5,343 nt of DNA from positions 1 to 5,343 of the forward strand of contig JAFPVN010000048.1 of assembly GCA_017395275.1 (NCBI GenBank). The letters are read 5' to 3'. Below, in pieces: positions 1-4,738 of this stretch. The notes below the pieces were generated by a model. It ran no database searches. It was given only the letters and a program-made list of their open reading frames with translations, and was not told the origin of the DNA. The translations under genes were made by a program, and so were the position numbers. This DNA comes from Candidatus Methanomethylophilaceae archaeon. GTDB taxonomy: Archaea; Thermoplasmatota; Thermoplasmata; Methanomassiliicoccales; Methanomethylophilaceae. The stretch's first letter is position 1; each line of letters opens with the position of its first letter.

Positions 1-71
1 ATGGCCTGTCCTACCGCTATGTGGTCTATGGCCGTCCCGTTCCTGATCGGGGAGATCTTGAAGTCGTCCAT
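1..71 (-). CDS. pyrI: Aspartate carbamoyltransferase regulatory chain, N-terminal fragment (runs off window)
   Basis: Reading the minus strand from the ATG at 71-69 gives 23 codons beginning MDDFKISPIRNGTAIDHIAV, then leaves the window. The pattern 'SPIRNGTAIDHI' matches the start of PyrI, the zinc-containing regulatory chain that binds nucleotide effectors and holds catalytic trimers together in the ATCase holoenzyme. The start is fixed by a strong Shine-Dalgarno sequence six bases upstream and by the one-base TGATG overlap with the pyrB stop, so the two chains are probably translationally coupled. The nucleotide-binding and zinc domains are not in the window. The family call is firm although only the first beta strand region is visible. 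Confidence 0.9.
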   Translation of the reverse strand, partial: MDDFKISPIRNGTAIDHIAVGQA

Positions 72-1009
72 CAGATCTCACCTCCCAGAACTGCGCAGAG
101 CAGTGCCATCCTCACGGGTATGCCGTTGAAGGCCTGCTCGAAGTACTTGGCGTTCGGGGTGTCGTCGATGTCGGTGGAGATCTCGTCGACCCTCGGCAGG
201 GGGTGCATGACGATGACATCGCTCTTCGCCTCGAGAAGTGCCAGCTTGTCTATCCTGTATGTCCCGGCGACCTTCTTGTACTCGGCGGGGTCGGGGAACC
301 TCTCCTTCTGGATCCTGGTGACGTAGAGCACGTCGGAGTCCTTGATCACCTCCCCCAGGTCGGAGGTGATCCTGGGGTCGTAGCCGTGGTTCCTCAGGTT
401 CTCCACGATGTCGGCAGGCATCTGGAGGGAATCAGGGGCGACGAATGTTAACTTCACATCGTACATCATCAGCGCGTCGACGAGGGAGTGCACGGTCCTT
501 CCGTACTTCAGGTCCCCGACCAGCGTGATGTTGAGGCCGTCTATCTTCCCCTTGCAGTTCCTGATGGTGAACAGGTCCAGCAGCGTCTGCGTGGGGTGGG
601 ATGCGGCTCCGTCGCCGGCGTTGATGACCGGTGATTTGGCGTACTTGGTGGCGAGCCTCGCCGCCCCCTCGTAGGGGTGCCTCATGACTATGGCGTCGCA
701 GTACGAGTCCACCATCCTGATGGTGTCCGCCAGGGTCTCGCCCTTGGCGATGGAGGTCGCGGACATCTGGCTGACGTCCAGGATCTGGGCGCCCAGCCTG
801 TGGGCGGCGCTCTCGAAGGAGAGCCTCGTGCGGGTGGATGGTTCGAAGAAAAGATTGGCGATAATCTTGCCGTCGAGGGTCTTGGTCCTCTTCTCGCCCT
901 TGGCGTAGGGGATCATGCGCTCGGCGAGGTCGAGCAGACACTCCACCTCGTCCTTGGTCAGATCCTTGATCGACACGACGTTCCTGCCGATGAACTGTCT
1001 GTAATCCAT
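71..1009 (-). CDS. pyrB: Aspartate carbamoyltransferase catalytic chain
   Basis: Catalyses carbamoyl phosphate plus L-aspartate to N-carbamoyl-L-aspartate, the committed step of pyrimidine synthesis in the cytoplasm. The 312-residue length is normal for the catalytic chain. Visible motifs are the carbamoyl-phosphate signature FFEPSTRTRLSFE (S58-T59-R60-T61-R62), the 80s-loop SIAKGET with K89, HPTQ at 138-141, a TRIQKER aspartate-domain motif near 231-237, and HPLPR at 269-273. All key residues expected from the family are present, so the enzyme should be active. It forms a minus-strand operon with pyrI immediately downstream. The ATG at 1009 is chosen because a TATA-like element lies about 26 nt upstream and no good Shine-Dalgarno precedes it, which fits a leaderless mRNA. 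An inverted repeat around that TATA box may be an operator. Ornithine carbamoyltransferase is ruled out by the aspartate-domain motif and the pyrI neighbour. Confidence 0.97.
   Translation of the reverse strand: MDYRQFIGRNVVSIKDLTKDEVECLLDLAERMIPYAKGEKRTKTLDGKIIANLFFEPSTRTRLSFESAAHRLGAQILDVSQMSATSIAKGETLADTIRMVDSYCDAIVMRHPYEGAARLATKYAKSPVINAGDGAASHPTQTLLDLFTIRNCKGKIDGLNITLVGDLKYGRTVHSLVDALMMYDVKLTFVAPDSLQMPADIVENLRNHGYDPRITSDLGEVIKDSDVLYVTRIQKERFPDPAEYKKVAGTYRIDKLALLEAKSDVIVMHPLPRVDEISTDIDDTPNAKYFEQAFNGIPVRMALLCAVLGGEI
78..86 (-). promoter_or_regulatory. Ribosome binding site of pyrI inside the end of pyrB
   Basis: The minus strand reads GGGAGGTGA, then six bases, then the pyrI ATG. This is close to the full anti-Shine-Dalgarno complement and lies within the last codons of pyrB (the Gly-Gly-Glu end). 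It decides the pyrI start. It contrasts with the leading genes of this window, whose ATGs have no such motif. Confidence 0.8.
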
Positions 1010-1022
1010 GGTTGCCCCTATT

Positions 1023-1050
1023 GCGTGCGCATTAATAACTATGCGTACGC
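1023..1050. repeat. 10-bp inverted repeat flanking the pyrB TATA box (candidate operator)
   Basis: The left arm GCGTGCGCAT (1023-1032) and right arm ATGCGTACGC (1041-1050) are inverted copies matching at 9 of 10 positions. The odd position would be a G:T pair. The 8-nt spacer TAATAACT carries the TATA core of pyrB, so a protein bound to the arms would block TBP/TFB. The repeat lies upstream of the inferred start, so it is more likely a DNA site than an RNA hairpin. The regulator is unknown. Confidence 0.5.
1031..1038 (-). promoter_or_regulatory. TATA box of pyrB
   Basis: The minus strand reads AGTTATTAATGCG here. The AT-only core is centred about 26 nt before the pyrB ATG, the usual TATA-to-start distance in archaea, so transcription would begin at or next to the ATG and give a leaderless message. 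The placement is seen in the sequence. The start site is inferred. Confidence 0.55.
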
Positions 1051-1071
1051 GGGGGACTGGTCCGTCAAAGA

Positions 1072-1079
1072 TTTTATAT
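1072..1079 (+). promoter_or_regulatory. TATA box of tRNA-Ala
   Basis: TTTTATAT, preceded by the purine-rich AAAGA expected of a BRE, lies about 35 nt before the first base of the mature tRNA. This predicts initiation around 1100-1105 and a leader of a few bases for RNase P to remove. It is the best-formed TATA box in this intergenic region. Confidence 0.7.
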
Positions 1080-1110
1080 CCTTGTTGTCAATCGCGGTAT
1101 CACCGGAAGT

Positions 1111-1187
1111 GGGCAAGTAGATCAGCCCGGTAGATCGCTTCGTTCGCAACGAAGAAGTCGCGAGTTCGAATCTCGCCTTGTCCACCA
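1111..1187 (+). tRNA. tRNA-Ala, anticodon CGC, CCA encoded
   Basis: A full cloverleaf can be drawn. The acceptor GGGCAAG (1111-1117) pairs with CTTGTCC (1177-1183), and the D stem GATC (1120-1123) pairs with GATC (1133-1136) around a loop with the conserved GG. The anticodon stem CTTCG/CGAAG encloses the loop TTCGCAA with U33 and anticodon CGC at 1145-1147, which reads GCG codons. The T stem GCGAG/CTCGC encloses the loop TTCGAAT. The third acceptor pair is G:U, the alanine identity element. The discriminator is A1184 and CCA is encoded at 1185-1187. There is no intron. It is transcribed divergently from pyrB. Confidence 0.96.
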
Positions 1188-1237
1188 TTCTCATCCAATC
1201 CCATCCTGCATCCGTTCCGAAGGTCCGCCGTGCAGTT

Positions 1238-1244
1238 CTTAAAT
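1238..1244 (+). promoter_or_regulatory. TATA box of the ligase-exporter operon
   Basis: CTTAAAT is centred about 26 nt before the ATG at 1267, so the message should be leaderless or nearly so. No Shine-Dalgarno is seen in the intervening bases (they read GAAAAAGATACTTCTCGCC). This supports the ATG at 1267 over the in-frame ATG at 1276. Confidence 0.55.
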
Positions 1245-1266
1245 TCTGAAAAAGATACTTCTCGCC

Positions 1267-2916
1267 ATGCAGCACATGGCCATAGTCGAGTGCGTCTCGT
1301 CGGGACGCCTCTACGTGAACGAGATCATATCGCGCGGATACAGGCCGCTCATCGTCAACGTCACCACCACCGACCCGTACATGCTCAACTACCGTGAGAT
1401 GATACGCAGGAGCATCGGCGACAAGGCCGATTACATCGACGAGTGCGGGGACTTCGACAGGTTTGTGGAGGAGCTGAAGAAATATGATATAGTCGCGGCG
1501 TTCGCCGGTTCGGAGTACGGGGTCCGTCTCGCGGACCGCATAGTGAAGGCGCTCGGACTGAGAGGCAACGACGCGGACACCACATACCTGCGCTGCAACA
1601 AGGAGGGCATGTACGAGGCCCTCGGGAAGGCGGGGATACGCAGGATCGAGGGGATGATGGTCAGATCCGAGGACGACATCAGGAGGTTCTGGAAGGACAA
1701 CGACCTCGACAGGTGCGTGATGAAGTACGCCGAATCGGCGGCGACGGTGGGCCTGAAGATCTGCTCCTCGCCGGAGGAGGCCATAGAGCACTACAGGGTC
1801 ATGCTGGAATCCGTCACGGGCTTCGGGACGAAGAGCACCGACATCCTCATACAGGAGTACATCGGCGGGACCGAGTACATTGTGGACACCCTGAGCTGCG
1901 ACGGGAAGCACATGATAACGGACATCTGGGTCTATGCCAAGATAAGGTCCGAGGACGGTACCCTCGCATACGACTACGCCAAGCTCATAAAGGACCTGGA
2001 GCCGGGCCACACCGACATGGTGCAGTACGTCTACAAGGTCCTGGACGCGGTGGACATGAAGTGGGGCATCAGCCACAACGAGATCAAGATCGACAGGAAG
2101 GGGCCGGTGCTGATAGAGGTGAACGCGCGCCCCCTCGGGCTGGCGATGACCCCAGAGTACCTGGACGAGGCGCTGGGATACCATCTGACGGATATGGCCA
2201 TAGACGTCTACCTCGATCCGTCGCGCTTCGAGCGCCTGATGCGCAGACCGTACAATCCGCCGAAGTACGCCATGATGAAACTGATGATCGTCCCGGAGGA
2301 CATAGTGGGGACCTTCGCGCCCACCTTCGCGTTCAGCAACATGATCCGCAGCACCAGGGAGGTGCTGTTCTTCGGGAAGGATAGGATCTCCAGGTATTCG
2401 CGCACGATCGACCTGGACACCTCGCCGCTGGTGATCAAGATGATCAACTCCGACTACGGCGAGCTGATGAAGGACTACGAGGTCCTGCGCACGGCGGAAT
2501 CCAGGTACTTCCACCTGTTGTATTCGCTGGGGGAGAAGCTCCGCCCGGTGGAGCCGAGGACTGACACCGGAAGGATACTGGAATACTTCGACCCGGGCAA
2601 GAAGATCGTCCTGGTCACCGACGAGGGCAGGTTCTCCTGTCAGTACGGCAAGAGGGTGCCCGCCTCCGATTCCGAGATCTACGAGGGCGCAGTGTACGCC
2701 GTGTGCGGGGAGATGACGGCCGAGGAGAGGTACAGGTCCATCTTCTGGACGATGCACAACATAAGGTCCGGGGGCCCGTTCATAGCGGTGCCGGAATCGT
2801 ACGAGGCCATGAAGCAGGGCACGGTCCTCATGGACTTCCTGATGGACATCTGCGGCGTCAGGATAATGGTGCCCGCGTACGACTTCCGGGGTGTCATCTA
2901 CGGAGTGAAGAGATGA
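1267..2916 (+). CDS. ATP-grasp carboxylate-amine ligase, L-amino acid (dipeptide) ligase-like
   Basis: This 549-residue protein is predicted to be cytoplasmic. Residues 1-110 form a pre-ATP-grasp domain like that of dipeptide ligases (SSGRLYVNEIISRGYRPLIV at 11-30, then GSEYGVRLADRI and LGLRGND near 81-102). Residues 111-320 form the ATP-grasp fold. Its motifs are NK at 111-112, the ATP-contact stretch VMKYAESAATVGLKIC (151-166), QEYIGGTEYIVDTLS (196-210), SHNEIKID (269-276) and VLIEVNARPLG (281-291). E272, E284 and N286 are the likely magnesium ligands, and R288, four residues after E284, is placed like the substrate arginine of BacD-type ligases. Known relatives activate a carboxylate as acyl phosphate with ATP and join it to an amine. 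Residues from about 425 to 549 are an extra region I do not recognise. The stop overlaps the start of an MFS exporter by ATGA, suggesting that the product is exported. The substrates are unknown. D-Ala-D-Ala ligase and carbamoyl phosphate synthase fit less well. The fold is sure and the dipeptide-ligase assignment is probable. Confidence 0.85.
   Translation: MQHMAIVECVSSGRLYVNEIISRGYRPLIVNVTTTDPYMLNYREMIRRSIGDKADYIDECGDFDRFVEELKKYDIVAAFAGSEYGVRLADRIVKALGLRGNDADTTYLRCNKEGMYEALGKAGIRRIEGMMVRSEDDIRRFWKDNDLDRCVMKYAESAATVGLKICSSPEEAIEHYRVMLESVTGFGTKSTDILIQEYIGGTEYIVDTLSCDGKHMITDIWVYAKIRSEDGTLAYDYAKLIKDLEPGHTDMVQYVYKVLDAVDMKWGISHNEIKIDRKGPVLIEVNARPLGLAMTPEYLDEALGYHLTDMAIDVYLDPSRFERLMRRPYNPPKYAMMKLMIVPEDIVGTFAPTFAFSNMIRSTREVLFFGKDRISRYSRTIDLDTSPLVIKMINSDYGELMKDYEVLRTAESRYFHLLYSLGEKLRPVEPRTDTGRILEYFDPGKKIVLVTDEGRFSCQYGKRVPASDSEIYEGAVYAVCGEMTAEERYRSIFWTMHNIRSGGPFIAVPESYEAMKQGTVLMDFLMDICGVRIMVPAYDFRGVIYGVKR
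2902..2905 (+). promoter_or_regulatory. Ribosome binding site of the MFS gene
   Basis: GGAG (within GGAGTGA) stands seven bases before the ATG at 2913, inside the last codons of the ligase gene. Together with the ATGA overlap at 2913-2916 it fixes the exporter start and indicates coupled translation. It gives the second gene of this operon an SD-type start, as for pyrI. Confidence 0.6.
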
Positions 2917-4322
2917 CCGAGAGGCTGCCGAGGGGTTGCGTCACCACGCTGGTGATCATATTCCTGGCGGCGCTCATCGACGGTCTCGACGTAAGCATAG
3001 TGACCGTATCGATCCCCACAATGGCCGGGGAGTTCGGGGTGTCCCTGTCGGACAGCTCGTGGATCGTCTTCGCCTACGTGGCCGGACTGGCGGCGCTGCT
3101 GCTTCCGATGGGGAAGTTCGCCAAGAACGGGCGCGTCAAGAGGTTCATGATCCTCGGGACGGCTCTCTTCGGGGCATCGTCCCTCGCATGCGGTCTGTCC
3201 AGGGAATACTGGATGCTGATCCTGTTCAGGATGGTGCAGGGGGTGGCCGCCGCTATGATGAGCTCCGTGCTGCCCTCCATGGTGGTACACATGCTTCCCC
3301 CGGACAGGAAGGGCCTGGGCATGTCGGTGATGGGCGCATCATCAGGTCTGGCACTCATACTCGGACCGGTGATCGGAGGCGTGATAGCGGACAACTTCCA
3401 CTGGGGATGGCTGTTCTTCATCAACGTCCCGATATGCGTCGTGATCGTGGCGCTCGCCGCGGCCCACATGCCGAAGGACAGGGAGAGGGATCCCGAGAAG
3501 GACCCGACCCTGGCGGGAGGGATATCCGCGATGCTGCTGGTAGGCTCGCTGCTGGCGATCCTGGAGGACTTCGGGGACCCCGACATCGAAGCCATCGGCC
3601 GCGCCGTATGCGTCATCATAGCGGTCCCCTCGGCCGCGGTGCTGGTATGGAGCATAAAGCGCGACGCGAGGAAGGCGGTCATATCGCCGAAGATGCTCCG
3701 CAACAGGGAGTTCATCGTCATCGGGACGGCGTTCCTGCTCTGCACGTTGGTCGTATCGGGAGGACAGTACCTCCTTCCGTATATGCTGCAGGGCTACTGG
3801 TCCCTGAGTCCCCTGGAATCGGGACTCTATCTCTCGGCGGTGTCCGTGGCGATGATCCTGCTGGTACTCCCCGTCGGGAGGATGTGCGACAGGTTCGGAT
3901 GCAAATGGCCGTCAGCTGCCGCGCCCATCCTCAGGGGTACGTTCTGCGCTCTGATGATATACCTGACGATCGAGGGATGCGAACCCATCTTCCTGCTCAT
4001 ACCGCTGGCGATATTCGGCGCCTCCCATGCATTCTCCGGTACCGCGCAGCCCACCCGCATGATACACCATGCCACCCCGGGATACGAGGACGAGGCCACG
4101 AACTTCATGCTCGTGGTAAACTACGTCGCGTCGGCGCTGGGATGCGTGCTGTTCGCCATGGTATTCAGCCTGTCCTCCGGCGGGGGACCGGCGGACATCG
4201 GCACGGACGGGCTGAGGAACGGATTCGTACCGACCATGTGGTTCTCCCTGATCATATTGGCAATCGCATTGGCCTGCACCCTGTCGGTGAGGAACAAGGT
4301 CGTGAAGGCGGAGCGAGAATGA
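2913..4322 (+). CDS. MFS drug/metabolite exporter, DHA2 (EmrB/QacA-like) family
   Basis: A 469-residue integral membrane protein expected to be a proton-driven exporter in the cytoplasmic membrane. The length and the run of hydrophobic segments fit the 14-helix DHA2 family. Visible motifs are a family-typical first helix with LDVSIVTVSIP (25-35, D26 acidic within the membrane), a weak motif A loop GKFAKNGRVKR (67-77), motif B-like FRMVQGVAAAM (105-115, R106), and the antiporter motif C LILGPVIGGVIAD (148-160). There is a charged cytoplasmic loop PKDRERDPEKDP (187-198) between the first six helices and the central pair, and a second-half copy of motif A (VGRMCDRFGCK, 321-331). It overlaps the upstream ATP-grasp ligase by ATGA, so the ligase product is the natural candidate substrate, though a general multidrug pump cannot be excluded. 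The ATG at 2913 is preferred over earlier in-frame ATGs because those lie deep in the ligase gene. The stop touches the end of a minus-strand tRNA-like element. Confidence 0.93.
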   Translation: MTERLPRGCVTTLVIIFLAALIDGLDVSIVTVSIPTMAGEFGVSLSDSSWIVFAYVAGLAALLLPMGKFAKNGRVKRFMILGTALFGASSLACGLSREYWMLILFRMVQGVAAAMMSSVLPSMVVHMLPPDRKGLGMSVMGASSGLALILGPVIGGVIADNFHWGWLFFINVPICVVIVALAAAHMPKDRERDPEKDPTLAGGISAMLLVGSLLAILEDFGDPDIEAIGRAVCVIIAVPSAAVLVWSIKRDARKAVISPKMLRNREFIVIGTAFLLCTLVVSGGQYLLPYMLQGYWSLSPLESGLYLSAVSVAMILLVLPVGRMCDRFGCKWPSAAAPILRGTFCALMIYLTIEGCEPIFLLIPLAIFGASHAFSGTAQPTRMIHHATPGYEDEATNFMLVVNYVASALGCVLFAMVFSLSSGGGPADIGTDGLRNGFVPTMWFSLIILAIALACTLSVRNKVVKAERE

Positions 4323-4372
4323 AACGGCGGAGTCGAACCGCCCTTGCCCTCCAATGCTGAAGGGGGGGTTCC
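4321..4372 (-). pseudogene. tRNA-like element 3 (D-arm-less or degenerate)
   Basis: The minus strand has a perfect T arm, GGCGG (4342-4338), loop TTCGACT, CCGCC (4330-4326). It is followed by GTTTC (4325-4321), which can pair with GGAAC (4372-4368, one G:U) as a 5-bp acceptor. Between them lies a hairpin in the anticodon-arm position, CCCTTC/GGAGGG around AGCATT. In this fold there is no D arm. An alternative uses the upstream GGTTC/GAACC hairpin (4367-4379) as a D arm, but then no acceptor pairs. No CCA is encoded. Its 3' end overlaps the exporter stop codon. It may be a decayed tRNA or a structured non-coding RNA. No amino acid can be assigned. Confidence 0.35.
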
Positions 4373-4390
4373 CGGAACCGAATACGGTTG

Positions 4391-4450
4391 CACAGGCGGG
4401 ACTCGAACCCGTGACCCCCCTTTTTGGGTGGGGGCTCTCCGCGAGCTGCG
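4391..4450 (-). pseudogene. tRNA-like element 2 (degenerate cloverleaf)
   Basis: On the minus strand, CGCAG (4450-4446) can pair with CTGTG (4395-4391, one G:U) as a short acceptor. It is followed by CTC-GCGGA-GAG as a three-pair D arm, a CCCCC/GGGGG stem enclosing the nine-base loop ACCCAAAAA, and a T arm CGGG-TTCGAGT-CCCG with an extra A:C mismatch. Bases 8-9 are missing, the anticodon loop is too long to name an anticodon, and no CCA is encoded. Its D-arm start and its T-arm-to-3' part resemble the neighbouring element at 4456-4525, so the two are probably diverged tandem copies. Confidence 0.4.
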
Positions 4451-4455
4451 TTTTA

Positions 4456-4525
4456 TGGCTGACCAGGCAGGATTCGAACCTGCGAACCCGCTTGACGCGG
4501 AACTCTTCATCTGAGCTACTGGGCC
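4456..4525 (-). tRNA. tRNA-like element 1, non-canonical (possible pseudo-tRNA)
   Basis: This is the best formed of three. The minus strand gives GGCCCAG (4525-4519), TA, D stem GCTC/GAGT around a loop AGATGAA that lacks the usual GG, a T arm GCAGG-TTCGAAT-CCTGC that is perfect, then CTGGTC, A, G and CCA (4458-4456). The acceptor has two mismatches in register, or pairs fully if one C is bulged. The stretch between the D and T stems is 18 nt instead of about 23. It folds as TCCGC-GTCAA-GCGGG with a five-base loop, or as four pairs with the seven-base loop CGTCAAG, whose centre would be UCA but with G rather than U at position 33. I see no good TATA box at the usual distance upstream. It is either a decayed tRNA or an unusual RNA. 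Confidence 0.45.
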
Positions 4526-4624
4526 GATCCCTCGCCGTACCGCAGGTTACCCCGCGCCAAGTCTCCATCCCTTGCGGGGCGGGCGACAAATTTCTTTTCG
4601 GGAGTTCGCACAAACTTGGGAACA

Positions 4625-4645
4625 ATCCGTCCGATTCGGTCGGAT
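4625..4645. repeat. 21-bp near-palindrome next to the MATE promoter (candidate operator)
   Basis: ATCCGTCCGA (4625-4634), T, TCGGTCGGAT (4636-4645): the ten-base arms are inverted copies with only one T/T mismatch per arm pair. The right end runs into the TATA element at 4644-4651. A further half-site, TCGGACCG (4656-4663), lies just beyond and mirrors CGGTCGGA (4637-4644) with one mismatch. The placement suggests a repressor site controlling the efflux gene. The regulator is not in the window. Confidence 0.5.
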
Positions 4646-4651
4646 ATATAG
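4644..4651 (+). promoter_or_regulatory. Distal TATA box upstream of the MATE gene
   Basis: ATATATAG adjoins the 21-bp near-palindrome. Rightward initiation would fall near 4670 and give a leader of roughly 65-70 nt. The element is nearly symmetric and could also drive leftward transcription towards the tRNA-like elements, from about 4620. Confidence 0.45.
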
Positions 4652-4707
4652 TTTTTCGGACCGTCCCTGCTCCGCGTGTGCGCGTGGGTCTCGATTATCA
4701 AGGACAG

Positions 4708-4716
4708 TTTGATATA
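4708..4716 (+). promoter_or_regulatory. Proximal TATA box of the MATE gene
   Basis: TTTGATATA is centred about 27 nt before the ATG at 4739, so it would give a leaderless transcript. The bases before the ATG (CACCCGTTCC) carry no Shine-Dalgarno, which supports this promoter as the one used for translation from 4739. The spacing matches the pyrB and ligase promoters. Confidence 0.55.
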
Positions 4717-4738
4717 CATCCAAGATAACACCCGTTCC

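Noticed and set aside
432..941. A 169-codon minus-strand frame inside pyrB.
   Set aside because: It is an alternative phase of pyrB with an Arg/Pro-rich composition and no start signal. pyrB explains the region.
1111..1187. tRNA-Ala as an integration (attachment) site.
   Set aside because: No repeated copy of the tRNA 3' end and no integrase gene are in the window.
1188..1237. A terminator for tRNA-Ala.
   Set aside because: There is no T-run or stable hairpin directly after the CCA. Only a C/T-rich stretch is seen.
1039..2757. A 572-codon open frame on the minus strand, antisense to the ligase gene.
   Set aside because: Its translation is rich in His, Val, Arg and Asp with no recognisable domain, it covers the tRNA-Ala gene, and the plus-strand frame encodes a clear ATP-grasp enzyme. 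It is a by-product of high GC at third positions.
2936..4360. Long plus-strand frame overlapping the MFS gene in another phase.
   Set aside because: The translation is low-complexity Arg/Gly/His-rich with no membrane segments, while the 2913 frame gives a textbook MFS protein.
4321..4525. The regularly spaced T-arm sequences as a CRISPR array or simple tandem repeat.
   Set aside because: The shared parts are short T-arm consensus with different stem bases, not identical repeats, and the spacing equals tRNA length. A tRNA-like explanation fits better.
4456..4525. tRNA-Pyl or tRNA-Sec identity for the odd tRNA-like element.
   Set aside because: There is no CUA anticodon or known Pyl-tRNA shape, and the long acceptor and long D stem of archaeal tRNA-Sec are absent. 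The UCA centre depends on an irregular loop.
4526..4624. A small gene, riboswitch or terminator between the tRNA-like elements and the MATE promoter.
   Set aside because: No start with a plausible protein, no recognisable aptamer motif and only a short T-rich patch at 4591-4598. Nothing can be supported here.
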